A stretch of DNA of 64,000 bases. Origin: Roseimicrobium gellanilyticum (GTDB taxonomy: Bacteria > Verrucomicrobiota > Verrucomicrobiia > Verrucomicrobiales > Verrucomicrobiaceae). Positions 17,760 to 26,037 of this stretch are shown piece by piece (position 1 is the stretch's first letter; every line of letters begins with the position of its first letter). Below the pieces are notes generated by a model. It was not told the origin of the DNA and did no database searches. It worked only from the letters and a program-made list of their open reading frames with translations. A program made the position numbers and the translations under genes. The DNA lies in NCBI RefSeq assembly GCF_003315205.1, contig NZ_QNRR01000001.1, positions 620,001 to 684,000 of the forward strand. The letters run 5' to 3'.

Positions 17760-19202
17760 ATGGAATCATCCCAACCTCGCAGCTTGCGCGAGCGCCTTTT
17801 CGCGCCGGTGGACATTGCGTTTCTGGTGTTTTTCCGGCTGGGGTTTGCGGGCATCATGCTGTGGGAGGTGTACCGCTATTTCAGCCTGGGTCGCATCAAG
17901 CCGTACTACGTCGATCCCGGTTTTCACTTCAAATACTATGGCTTCGAATGGATCGAGCCGTGGCCGGGAGAGGGGATGTACTGGCATTTCACAGCCATGG
18001 CTGTGTTCGCCACGTGTATGCTGGTTGGCTTCTGCTACCGGTTGGCGGCGTTTCTTTTTGCCTGTGCGTTTACCTTCGTCTTCTTGCAGGACCAGGCGCA
18101 CTACCTGAACCACTTTTATCTGGTCTGCCTCATCTCCTTCCTCATGGTGCTGCTGCCGGCCAACTGTGCGTGGTCGATTGATGCATGGATGCGCCCACGC
18201 CTGCGCTCACAAGTCGTACCGGCATGGACGCTGTGGCTGCTGCGGGTGCAGATTGGCATTGTGTATTTCTACGGAGGGCTGGCCAAGCTGGGGCCGGACT
18301 GGTTGCAAGGCGAGCCCATGCGCATGTGGCTGGCGGATCGAGCCAGCAAGTTTCCGCGGATTGAGCACTATTTTTCCGAGGAGTGGTTCGTCTACGGCTT
18401 TGCGTACGGTGGCCTGCTCTTCGATTTGCTGGTGGTGCCGCTGCTCCTGTGGAGGCCCACACGTTGGATTGGCTATCTGTGGGCGCTTTCATTCCACCTC
18501 ATCAACAACCAGCTTTTCAACATTGGCATCTTCCCGTGGTTCATGCTGTGCGCCACACTCATCTACCTGCCGCCGGACTTTCCGAAACGCATCTGGGGTT
18601 TCCTGAGGGGAAAAAAATGGCAACCGCAGGCAGAGGCCTTGTCTCCGGTGGGGGCAGCGGCCACGGCAGGTTCATGGTCTTTTGGGCAGCGGGTGCTGGT
18701 GTCGTTTCTCGGGCTGTATCTGGTAGCCCAGTGTCTCATACCATTCCGCCATCTGCTGTATCCCGGTGATGTGAACTGGACGGAAGAAGGGCACCGTTTT
18801 TCCTGGCGCATGAAGCTCCGTGGCAAGGATGGAGAGGTTGTTTTCAAGGTGGTGCAGAAAGGTACTGGCAGATTCTGGGAGTTTGACCCCGAGGGCAATC
18901 TCACAAAGAAGCAGGTGGACGAGATGGCCGGGCGTCCGGACATGATCCTGCAGTTTGCCCATCACCTGGCGTGGGCCATGAGTGAGCGCGGATATGGCGA
19001 TGTGGCCGTGTATGCCAAAGCCATGGTCTCGCTAAACGGACGTGAGCCGGAACTGCTCGTCGATCCGATGGTGGATCTGGCACAGGTGAGGCGAAGCCTG
19101 GCGCACTCCACCTGGATCCTTCCGCTACAGGGGAAGTTGCGCAAACCGCAGATCCATCATGAGGAAGATGATTCACATCATCATCATGTGACTGCGGAGT
19201 AG
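17760..19202 (+). CDS. HTTM-domain membrane protein (vitamin K-dependent gamma-carboxylase homologue)
   Basis: The protein has 480 residues and several membrane helices over ~1-290. The segment YFYGGLAKLGPDWLQGEPM (around 165-190) matches the gamma-carboxylase family core (human GGCX has GIKKLDADW). The second Lys of that motif, the proposed catalytic base, is kept here as K176. A soluble C-terminal part (~300-465) follows and ends in an acidic/His-rich tail (EEDDSHHHH). Family members use reduced quinone to deprotonate substrates or drive epoxidation; the bacterial physiological substrates are mostly unknown. It lies downstream of the secreted Cys-rich gene on the same strand and converges with an Ig-like protein gene. 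Confidence 0.85.
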   Translation: MESSQPRSLRERLFAPVDIAFLVFFRLGFAGIMLWEVYRYFSLGRIKPYYVDPGFHFKYYGFEWIEPWPGEGMYWHFTAMAVFATCMLVGFCYRLAAFLFACAFTFVFLQDQAHYLNHFYLVCLISFLMVLLPANCAWSIDAWMRPRLRSQVVPAWTLWLLRVQIGIVYFYGGLAKLGPDWLQGEPMRMWLADRASKFPRIEHYFSEEWFVYGFAYGGLLFDLLVVPLLLWRPTRWIGYLWALSFHLINNQLFNIGIFPWFMLCATLIYLPPDFPKRIWGFLRGKKWQPQAEALSPVGAAATAGSWSFGQRVLVSFLGLYLVAQCLIPFRHLLYPGDVNWTEEGHRFSWRMKLRGKDGEVVFKVVQKGTGRFWEFDPEGNLTKKQVDEMAGRPDMILQFAHHLAWAMSERGYGDVAVYAKAMVSLNGREPELLVDPMVDLAQVRRSLAHSTWILPLQGKLRKPQIHHEEDDSHHHHVTAE

Positions 19203-19261
19203 TGTGTCCGTTTCAGGAAGGCATGACATCGCAGGGATGGTGGAGCGCGGTGTGGTTTCGA

Positions 19262-20083
19262 CTACGGCTTCACCTGAACGGGCACTGAGATCACTGCAGG
19301 AACTTTGCGTGGAGCGGGGCCTTGAAGATTCACCTCGAAGGGGCGTGCCAGTGAGTTGCCGGCGAGATCTTCGAGGAATGAGTCTGCTTGCAGCGAAAGG
19401 ACGCTGACTGTCCATGGGTTTTCCGGAGTGAACGTCCACACCTGTTCGCCGGCGCTGGTGGCGCAGGTGCCGTTGAAGAGAGTGCCGCTGCCGTTGGAAA
19501 CACGTAGGCAGCGCTGGAGCAGCGCATAGTCGAGCGGCGCGGGGAACTTCACCAGCAACGGGTCGCGGGTACCTGCGGCTGGCGATGTGATTTTCCAATT
19601 GGAAATGTCCAGCTGCGCGCTGGCGCGTTCGGTGACGAAGAATGCCTTCTCCACATCCTTGCCAAGAGGGATGCCGCGTTCGGACTTCCACCTGCCGCTG
19701 ATGATGAGTTTGCAACGCTTGCCCGGGACAAGCACGGGGCCGATCTCGACATTGAGATTCACCCCGGTCTTCTGACGTCCGGGGTGAAACCACAGGGTGA
19801 GGCGCAGGCCGTCTTCGGACCAGAGTTCTGTTTCGCGGAACGGCTCAGGCACGATCTTGCCGTCGGCATCCATCACGCTGCAGTGCTGCAGGAACACACC
19901 CTGCTGCATGGGCTCGCTGAAGTGCAGGTAGAACTTCAGATGATTTGCCGGCAACACGGACCCGCTGGGATGGATGCTGCTCAACTGGGGTGGCGTCGGC
20001 GTAAGGGGGGGAGACGGCTCGCCCGCGAAGGCGGACCAAGACCACCCCAGTGCCACGGCACAGGAGAGCAGCGCGCGTTTCAT
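19262..20083 (-). CDS. Secreted protein with bacterial Ig-like fold
   Basis: The protein has 273 residues with signal peptide MKRALLSCAVALGWSWSAFA. The mature protein holds two beta-sandwich-like units. The first (~40-140, SSIHPSGSVLPANHLKFYLHFSEPM) has the P-x-x-G-x-x-x-P-x-N pattern of Big_5/SbsA Ig-like domains. The second (~165-265) repeats the pattern of P-x-x-x-T-R-D-P-L-L-V-K-F and ends in DLAGNSL. No catalytic motif. It is the third gene of a minus-strand operon after a PHP metallohydrolase and another secreted protein, with only 10 bp separating it from its upstream neighbour. Likely exported accessory protein. Confidence 0.75.
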   Translation of the reverse strand: MKRALLSCAVALGWSWSAFAGEPSPPLTPTPPQLSSIHPSGSVLPANHLKFYLHFSEPMQQGVFLQHCSVMDADGKIVPEPFRETELWSEDGLRLTLWFHPGRQKTGVNLNVEIGPVLVPGKRCKLIISGRWKSERGIPLGKDVEKAFFVTERASAQLDISNWKITSPAAGTRDPLLVKFPAPLDYALLQRCLRVSNGSGTLFNGTCATSAGEQVWTFTPENPWTVSVLSLQADSFLEDLAGNSLARPFEVNLQGPAPRKVPAVISVPVQVKP

Positions 20084-20093
20084 CAGATGGTCC

Positions 20094-21218
20094 TCAGGGC
20101 AGCGCCGCCACTTCGAGCTTCAGCTTGTCGCCTTCTTCGCGGAGCACGACCATGCGGGCGTCATCGAGACGATCAATCTGCACAGCTCCGGAGAGGGTGT
20201 CGAGGATTTCGATGCCGGGTGTTTGGGTGGGCTCCTTGATGTTGCGGCGCAGGGCTTTCTCGTTCACTTGATCCGGCGCATTGCGGTTGATGAGGTCCAT
20301 GCTGATGCGCACGCCCCAGTACTTGGAGGGGCCGAAGTAGGGCTCGCGGAAACGCTGGGTGTTCGTCACCACCCAGGAGCCCTTGGCATTGGTGTAGGCG
20401 AAGACATCGAGCGGCCGGTTGCCGCTGCCGAGTTCCACCACGCTGGTACCCCGCACGTTCGCTCCGGAGGAGAGGTCCTTCAGCGGGAACTTCGCGAGTG
20501 GTGTGCAGGCGAAGGCGCCGAGCACACAGGGCGTGCCATTGTCATTGTGCGGGATGAAGCTCTGGATGGGGGCCTTGGTCTCCCACTTGCCGTGCGCTAC
20601 ATGATAAGTTTCTGCGCTGTAGATGCTGCCTGAAGCCGAAGCATCAAGCGGAAGTGGAATGGAGAAAATCTTGCTGCTGAATTCCTCATTGCTCTGTCCG
20701 GTGACCAGCACGCGGTCATGAGTCATGGCCACATCGGAGAGATTGCGCACGGCGGAAGTTTCGCTCTTGGGAAGGGCCACGCGCACATGCTCCAGCTTGG
20801 CGAGATCCAGCTTTGAGGCCTTTCCATCTGGGGAGATGACCACGATGGCCACGCTCTTCGCGGCGTTGTCACGCACGGAGAAGTAGATGTTGCCGCTGGC
20901 ATTGGCGGCCATATCCACAATCTGGATCTTGTCAGCGGTGGTGCCGAGTGCACCAGCTATGGCACCTGCGGTGTCTGCAAGGGGTTGAGCAAGGGCTTTC
21001 GTCGCACCCGTGTCTCCCGTGCTCACGGCCACGATGGCGGGCACACCGGGCTCAGCGATCAGCAGCACGCCATCCGCACCGAAGGAAATCGGGCCGATGG
21101 ATTTCAAGGCAGGGTCACCCTTGGTGGGGTTCTTCAGGTTCTGCGCGGCATGCAGCGGTGCTGCTTGCAGGGAGAGCGCTGCCACGGCGGACAGCGCGAG
21201 GAGTCGGGCGTTTGGCAT
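20094..21218 (-). CDS. Secreted beta-propeller-like protein of unknown function
   Basis: The protein has 374 residues with signal peptide MPNARLLALSAVAALSLQAAPLHA. Repeating strands of the type GPISFGADGVLLIAEPG, VDMAANASGNIYFSVRD and LSDVAMTHDRVLVTG suggest a beta-propeller. The two Cys in CVLGAFACTP could form a disulfide. It sits between the PHP metallohydrolase (84 bp upstream) and the Ig-like protein (10 bp downstream), so the three genes are probably cotranscribed. Exact family not recognised. Confidence 0.72.
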   Translation of the reverse strand: MPNARLLALSAVAALSLQAAPLHAAQNLKNPTKGDPALKSIGPISFGADGVLLIAEPGVPAIVAVSTGDTGATKALAQPLADTAGAIAGALGTTADKIQIVDMAANASGNIYFSVRDNAAKSVAIVVISPDGKASKLDLAKLEHVRVALPKSETSAVRNLSDVAMTHDRVLVTGQSNEEFSSKIFSIPLPLDASASGSIYSAETYHVAHGKWETKAPIQSFIPHNDNGTPCVLGAFACTPLAKFPLKDLSSGANVRGTSVVELGSGNRPLDVFAYTNAKGSWVVTNTQRFREPYFGPSKYWGVRISMDLINRNAPDQVNEKALRRNIKEPTQTPGIEILDTLSGAVQIDRLDDARMVVLREEGDKLKLEVAALP

Positions 21219-21302
21219 GAGTGCGGAAGGTTCGGGTTTGGAACTCTGACACTGACACTTTTTGAGGGCCGGGAGACAGGAAACGCAGCGGGCGTGGCGG
21301 GC

Positions 21303-22673
21303 CTATCGGCTGGCCGAGGCCTTTGATTTCACATTCCACCCCACGGGTTGGGTCCAGGCCATTTGGGTCTGGTTTTCATAGGTGGGATTCACATGCGGCT
21401 TCGTGGAGGTGATGACAGCGCGCACATAGAGTTCGTCACCGGTGAGCTTGTACTCGACCGTCTCACCGGGGAGCGTGGCGAAGGTTTTGCCGATGTCTGC
21501 AGAGTACACTTTGCGCACGGGCTGGGGATCCTTCTCCGCGTTCGTGGGCCGTTCGCTCACGGTGGCGTCGTATTTCTTCGGGGTGCCGACAATCTTCGTG
21601 GTGTAGGACACCCCGGGTTCGCCCTGGATGCGGACCTTCAGCACACCATCCTGGAACTGCACATCTGCCAGCGTCACGCCCGTGGAGGCATAGAAATCGC
21701 CGGCGCGCATGGCGGAGATGAGGGCATCTGGCTTGAGGGACTTCGAGCGCACCATGACCCAGCCGCGGCCGGGGGCGCTGTCTTCACCATGGTAGTGGTG
21801 GGAGTCGTCCGTGCCCACGCCATAGAGCGGTGGCGCATCGAGCTTGCTGATGCGGATCGTGTTGGCGATGTCCCAGAGCATCTCATGGCCGTAGCGGGTG
21901 GCGTCGCCGAGGTAGTTGATGCTGGGGTGGCCGTTGAAGATTTCGAAGAAGTTTTCCTCCAGCACCTCGGCCATATCCTCGGCAGTGAGAGCCCAGCGGA
22001 AGTTGGGGTGATTGATATGTGTGAGCATGGGCTGCCCCGTACGCTTCTCCTGCTCGCGAATGGCCTGCAGATTCTTGCGCATCACATCCTTGAAGCTGGT
22101 GCCTTCGATGGGCTTGACCTCCTCCTTCAGGTTGAAGGCCACCATGTGAATGGGCGCCTTCAGTTCCGGTGTCACTGCGAAGTTCGCGCTCAGTTCCTCT
22201 GCAGGGACAAGAAGGAACTCGCCCTCCTTTTCAAACTTGGGGCGGTACTCCTCCAGCATCTTGAGGCGCACTTCCTTCACGCCATCCTTCTCGCGCCGTT
22301 CCACCCAGGTGTCGCCGAAGCGCTCGAGGTACTTGGCCATGGCTGTTTTCCCAACGGACTTCTGCCGCTTCAGGATGGTGGGTTCGGCCATCCAGACTTC
22401 CTTCGCGTGGAGCACGTTGTGGTCGGACAGCGCGAGGAAGTTGTACCCGCGCTGCTGGTACCAATCCACGATCATCTCCGGAAAGTCATTGCCATCACTC
22501 CAGAGGCTGTGGGTGTGGGTGTTGCCCTTGTACCAGCGCGGCGTGGCACTGTCCGCAGTGCCGGCGGTTTCTTTGGCCTGGGCGGGCTTGGTCTGGATGA
22601 CAAGACCGACTGCGGCGGCACCGGCGGCGGCGAGCAGGAAGGAGGGGAGGGCGAAGCGTGGCATCCCGACCAA
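21303..22673 (-). CDS. CehA/McbA-like PHP-domain metallohydrolase, exported
   Basis: The protein has 456 residues. A hydrophobic N terminus (LPSFLLAAAGAAAVGLVIQTKPAQA) suggests a signal peptide or anchor. The PHP signature is clear: NTHTHSLWSDG (51-61) with H53 and H55, LSDHN near 82-86, later H residues in HINHPNFRW and DDSHHYHGED. These bind the metal cluster in PHP enzymes, which hydrolyse phosphoesters or other esters. The C-terminal ~120 residues are beta-rich. It is the first gene of the minus-strand operon with the propeller-like and Ig-like proteins. A second ATG at 22664 is possible. Substrate unknown. Confidence 0.83.
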   Translation of the reverse strand: MVGMPRFALPSFLLAAAGAAAVGLVIQTKPAQAKETAGTADSATPRWYKGNTHTHSLWSDGNDFPEMIVDWYQQRGYNFLALSDHNVLHAKEVWMAEPTILKRQKSVGKTAMAKYLERFGDTWVERREKDGVKEVRLKMLEEYRPKFEKEGEFLLVPAEELSANFAVTPELKAPIHMVAFNLKEEVKPIEGTSFKDVMRKNLQAIREQEKRTGQPMLTHINHPNFRWALTAEDMAEVLEENFFEIFNGHPSINYLGDATRYGHEMLWDIANTIRISKLDAPPLYGVGTDDSHHYHGEDSAPGRGWVMVRSKSLKPDALISAMRAGDFYASTGVTLADVQFQDGVLKVRIQGEPGVSYTTKIVGTPKKYDATVSERPTNAEKDPQPVRKVYSADIGKTFATLPGETVEYKLTGDELYVRAVITSTKPHVNPTYENQTQMAWTQPVGWNVKSKASASR

Positions 22674-22679
22674 ACGACT

Positions 22680-22701
22680 CTGAAAGGGCGGGTCCTTTCA
22701 G
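22680..22701. promoter_or_regulatory. Perfect inverted repeat between two divergent start codons
   Basis: CTGAAAGG-GCGGGT-CCTTTCAG is a perfect 8-bp stem. It fills most of the 37-bp gap between the divergent starts at 22673 and 22711. No terminator T run follows. It may be a shared operator, or it may mean that the real start of one gene is further inside (22664 or 22750). Confidence 0.4.
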
Positions 22702-22710
22702 CAGGATCTC

Positions 22711-23550
22711 ATGGATTGTCTTTGGCCGGATTCAGTGCTTCAGAAGCCCATGACTTGGAGACGACTCCTGCGCCGCACCGTGATTCTGTGGAATGTGGCT
22801 GCTCCGTTCGCGGCCATTGCCCTGGTGATGTCAGGGCTCCTGTGGTGGGCGCTGGGGCTCCTGATGACGGGTCATGCCCTGTGGCTGATCTCCACCTTGA
22901 TCCCGGCGTGCCAGTGGTGCGGCGAAGTGGTGACAACCTTGTCACAAGCAAGGGGTGAAAAGGAACCGGTGGGTGCAGAGAGCAAGGAGGTGTGGCTGAC
23001 CATTGATGACGGGCCCCATCCGGAGGATACGCCGCGGTTGCTGGATCTGCTGGATGCGCACCAGGCCAGGGCGACCTTCTTCTTCATCGGAGCGAATGCG
23101 AAGAAGCATCGCAAGCTGGTGCGGCAGGTCATCAAGCGCGGCCATGAGGTGGCGAACCACACCATGAATCATCCTCAGTACTGGTACTGGGCCTACGGCC
23201 CCGGATCTGCGGAGCGTGAAATCGACGAGTGCCAGAAGGTGCTGAGCGACGTCGCCGATGTCACACCAAGATGGTTCCGCGCGCCCGCAGGCTTCAAGAA
23301 TCCCATCGTGCAGCAGCATGTGGAGAAGACCGGCTTGCGTGTCGCAGCTTGGTCAGCGCGTGGACACGACGGCGTGGTGACGGACAAGGAGCGTGTGCTG
23401 CAGCGATTGTACTCCGAAATTCAGCCCGGAGGAATCATCCTCATGCACGAGGGACGTGTGGCAGATGGTGGCGGTCGGTTGGCACCGCAAGTGCTGGATG
23501 AACTGCTAAAGTGGCTGGGTGAAAAGGGGTATCGATGTGTGGTGCCGTGA
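22711..23550 (+). CDS. Membrane-anchored polysaccharide deacetylase (CE4/NodB domain)
   Basis: The protein has 279 residues. One or two hydrophobic helices at ~22-66 anchor it. A NodB homology domain follows: TIDDGP (97-102), ATFFFIG (121-127), NHTMNHP with metal ligands H150 and H154, RAPAGF, and a final ILMHEG. All canonical CE4 motifs are intact, so metal-dependent N- or O-deacetylation of a glycan such as peptidoglycan or an exported polysaccharide is expected. The start at 22711 has AGGA at suitable spacing; 22750 is an alternative that would leave more promoter space. Confidence 0.88.
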   Translation: MDCLWPDSVLQKPMTWRRLLRRTVILWNVAAPFAAIALVMSGLLWWALGLLMTGHALWLISTLIPACQWCGEVVTTLSQARGEKEPVGAESKEVWLTIDDGPHPEDTPRLLDLLDAHQARATFFFIGANAKKHRKLVRQVIKRGHEVANHTMNHPQYWYWAYGPGSAEREIDECQKVLSDVADVTPRWFRAPAGFKNPIVQQHVEKTGLRVAAWSARGHDGVVTDKERVLQRLYSEIQPGGIILMHEGRVADGGGRLAPQVLDELLKWLGEKGYRCVVP

Positions 23551-23568
23551 CGGTCCATCTGAAATGCC

Positions 23569-24243
23569 CTAGCTCCGTTTCCTCCTGCACACCATCAGGT
23601 GGTTGTTGAACCAGGAGCCCTTTTCCGGCTTCTGCATCTCCGCGATTTCCAATCCGGCTTTCTCAAAGACACCTCCCAGTTCTTCCAGCGTGGGATAACT
23701 CACTGGGGGCGACTTCATCAGACCGAATGCGGCCATGATCTTGTCTGTGCCTGCGGTGAAGCGGTAGCGCCAGCTCGTGTCACGAATGCCACTGCGAATG
23801 ATGAGGTCGCCCTCCGGGGACAAGTGGGACGCGCATTGCCTGAGAAGCTGTGCTTGCTCGGCTGCGGGCAGGTAGTGCAGCACATCCAGCAGGCACACGT
23901 GACCCTTTGTGTCCGGCCAGGGCTGGCGTGCGTCCAGCAGATGATACTGCGGGGGGGGTGTGTATTGGGTGGCTACGGATTGGGCCGCTTGGATCTTGGC
24001 GGCATCAAAATCAATGCCTGTGTACGCAGCGGAGTGGCCGCACTCACGAAGGAAAAAGCCGAGCAAACCACGGCCGCATCCCACATCGAGCACCGGCAGA
24101 TTGGCCGCACGCAGCCGCGGGAGCAGGGATGCAAAGAGTGGGTCAGCAGTGAGTTTCCACTTCACCCACTCCTGGTCGAACTTCGTGGCGAAGCGGACCG
24201 AGATGGCTTTTGCGATGGTCTTGCGCTCTGCTGCAATCTCCAC
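23569..24243 (-). CDS. Class I SAM-dependent methyltransferase
   Basis: The protein has 224 residues with a GTG start. Motif I is VLDVGCGRGLLGFF (around 53-66), the acidic residue of motif II is in YTGIDFDAAKI, and a DVLHYLP motif marks the later strand. This is a Methyltransf_11/12-type fold acting on a small molecule or lipid; the acceptor cannot be deduced. It begins 20 bp after a lipoprotein gene on the same strand, suggesting cotranscription. Confidence 0.85.
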   Translation of the reverse strand: MEIAAERKTIAKAISVRFATKFDQEWVKWKLTADPLFASLLPRLRAANLPVLDVGCGRGLLGFFLRECGHSAAYTGIDFDAAKIQAAQSVATQYTPPPQYHLLDARQPWPDTKGHVCLLDVLHYLPAAEQAQLLRQCASHLSPEGDLIIRSGIRDTSWRYRFTAGTDKIMAAFGLMKSPPVSYPTLEELGGVFEKAGLEIAEMQKPEKGSWFNNHLMVCRRKRS

Positions 24244-24263
24244 GCGGCCTTGGTTTTTGGGGC

Positions 24264-24878
24264 TCAGAGAATGTCCGGTCCGTACGGAGGCGTGGGGCTC
24301 AGACGGGCGCGCAGGGCGGAATCGTCCAGCGCGCGATCCACCACATCCTGCAGGGCGCGGGAGACCAGCTCACGCAGCATGGGCACGGGCGAGCCACTGC
24401 CGGGAAGGTAGGCGCTGTTCTCACGTTCACCGCTGTAGATGCGGCTGAAGACCACCTGGCCACTGCTCACGCGGACCACATTCACACGGATCTTCGCATA
24501 GGCAGCAGGACGGATGACTTGGTCGGTGTGGAGCGTGAGGATCTCACCGGTCAGCACGTAGGGGGCGCCACGGCCGGCGAGCATGCCACGGGAGCTCATG
24601 CCGTGGGCAAAGGCATTGCGCACCACCTGTTCCACCGGGATCTTGGTGTTCACGCGTTCGAGCGGTGTGCCGATGGGCGTGCGCACGGTGCCGATATAGT
24701 AGCTGCCCTCACGACGCATGTCCGCAAAGCGTCCGGCGGACATCTTGCGGGGGCCGGGTGCTCCTTGGGAAAGGCCAGGCTGGTAATCGAGGCTCACCTC
24801 TGTCGACGAGCAGTTTGCCAGCAGCAGGCCGCCAGCCAGCGCCATAAGGCATCGCAGGAATGAAGCGCGGGAATTCAT
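24264..24878 (-). CDS. YajG-like lipoprotein of unknown function
   Basis: The protein has 204 residues from the ATG at 24878, chosen because it opens the signal sequence MNSRASFLRCLMALAGGLLLANCSS with an LANC lipobox. An upstream start adds non-signal residues. The mature part alternates strands and helices (YIGTVRTPIGTPLERVNTKI, VRNAFAHGMSSRG, YVLTGEILTLHTDQ), resembling small outer-membrane-attached lipoproteins of the YajG/LpoB-like fold; that resemblance is weak. Probably cotranscribed with the methyltransferase. Confidence 0.7.
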   Translation of the reverse strand: MNSRASFLRCLMALAGGLLLANCSSTEVSLDYQPGLSQGAPGPRKMSAGRFADMRREGSYYIGTVRTPIGTPLERVNTKIPVEQVVRNAFAHGMSSRGMLAGRGAPYVLTGEILTLHTDQVIRPAAYAKIRVNVVRVSSGQVVFSRIYSGERENSAYLPGSGSPVPMLRELVSRALQDVVDRALDDSALRARLSPTPPYGPDIL

Positions 24879-24990
24879 GTGGTCGATGTACCATGAAGCC
24901 GGAGGCGAATCAACACGCGATGTCCCGCGTGACTGGAGCCGCACTCCGGTTGGGAGAGAGGTTTGAGAAAAGTGGCTTCCTGCCTGTTCC

Positions 24991-25905
24991 TCACGGAACG
25001 CGGAAGACCTTGCCCGTGGTGGGATCCATGGCCAGTGAGCCAGTGGGCAGACCGGTCACATCAAGCTCGTTGTACGGAGGGTAGGGGCTCTTCACGAGTC
25101 CTGCCTTCGTGGTCTTGGTGCCGGTGAGGGTGGCTCCACCGCTCGTGGGAGGCGTGGAGGTGGAATTGCTGGTGCTGCTGCCACTGCCGGTGCCCTTTTC
25201 CTTGGCGGTGTTGGACGCCACAACCGTCTCCTTCTGCTTTTCCGCTGGAGGATCCTGCTTGGGTGTCGTCGGAGCGGTCTTGGTCGTCGTCTTCGACTGA
25301 GGTTCTGTCCTGGTTTCAGGAAGTGATTCTTCGACTTCCTTCTTGGGTTCGGACTTTTTGGAAAAGAGACCGCCTTTGGACTGGGTGTGGGGAGGGGTTT
25401 CCTCCACTTTCTTCTGCTCTTCCACGCGCGGCTTCTGCTTCACGGGTGCTGGGGGCTGCTCCTGCACAGGTGCCTCATCACGACGCATGCGCTCAGGCTC
25501 CTGCGCCCTCTGCTGGCGTGGGCTGCTGTAGGGCATGTCGCGGTGATCTTCCTGCGGTTGGGTCAGGTGGTTCTGTGAAGGAGGCGGGGGCACCGGGCGT
25601 TGCTGATACTCCGGAGGAGCATCGTACGCGGCGGCGGGAGGAGGGGAGTCCAGATTGTAGCGATGACCACTCTGAGGACGGGAGTTCGCGGGCGGAGCGT
25701 ATCCGCGGTAGCGGGTGTCAGGCTGTTCACCCCAGACAAGGTCCTTCACGAAATTCAGAAAACGGGTGCCGACGCGGGGCTTCTGCCCGGACGGGGGATA
25801 CTGTTCCTGGGCGAAGCTGCTGGTGGCGAAAGAGCAGGCACCCAGAACACACACTGCCATGACCGCTTTGGGCATGACGCGGCCAGGTTGGAAGGAGGTC
25901 TTCAT
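24991..25905 (-). CDS. Exported Pro/Gln/Lys-rich low-complexity protein
   Basis: The protein has 304 residues from the ATG at 25905. A signal peptide (MPKAVMAVCVLGACSFATSSFA) begins about ten residues in, so the ATG at 25875 is also possible. The rest is disordered: Pro/Gln-rich (~55-150), Lys/Glu-rich (~150-215) and Ser/Thr-rich (~215-265). It ends in a short ordered segment, DVTGLPTGSLAMDPTTGKVFRVP, which may be the functional part. No known domain. Likely periplasmic or envelope-spanning linker protein. Confidence 0.65.
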   Translation of the reverse strand: MKTSFQPGRVMPKAVMAVCVLGACSFATSSFAQEQYPPSGQKPRVGTRFLNFVKDLVWGEQPDTRYRGYAPPANSRPQSGHRYNLDSPPPAAAYDAPPEYQQRPVPPPPSQNHLTQPQEDHRDMPYSSPRQQRAQEPERMRRDEAPVQEQPPAPVKQKPRVEEQKKVEETPPHTQSKGGLFSKKSEPKKEVEESLPETRTEPQSKTTTKTAPTTPKQDPPAEKQKETVVASNTAKEKGTGSGSSTSNSTSTPPTSGGATLTGTKTTKAGLVKSPYPPYNELDVTGLPTGSLAMDPTTGKVFRVP

Positions 25906-26037
25906 GGCAACTACAAAGTGAGGCTGATTATCAAGAAATGCAAGCCATTTGGCCTGCAACCGGGGGCGTTTTCAGATTATGGTTTTTTGGCACACGCGAT
26001 GGACGAATCGCGCGCGGTATTATTCACCTCCCGTCTT

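Noticed and set aside
21348-22958. 536-codon open frame on the plus strand
   Set aside because: It lies antisense to the PHP metallohydrolase with its intact HTH and SDHN motifs; the translation is a His/Val/Gly-rich shadow of GC-rich codons.
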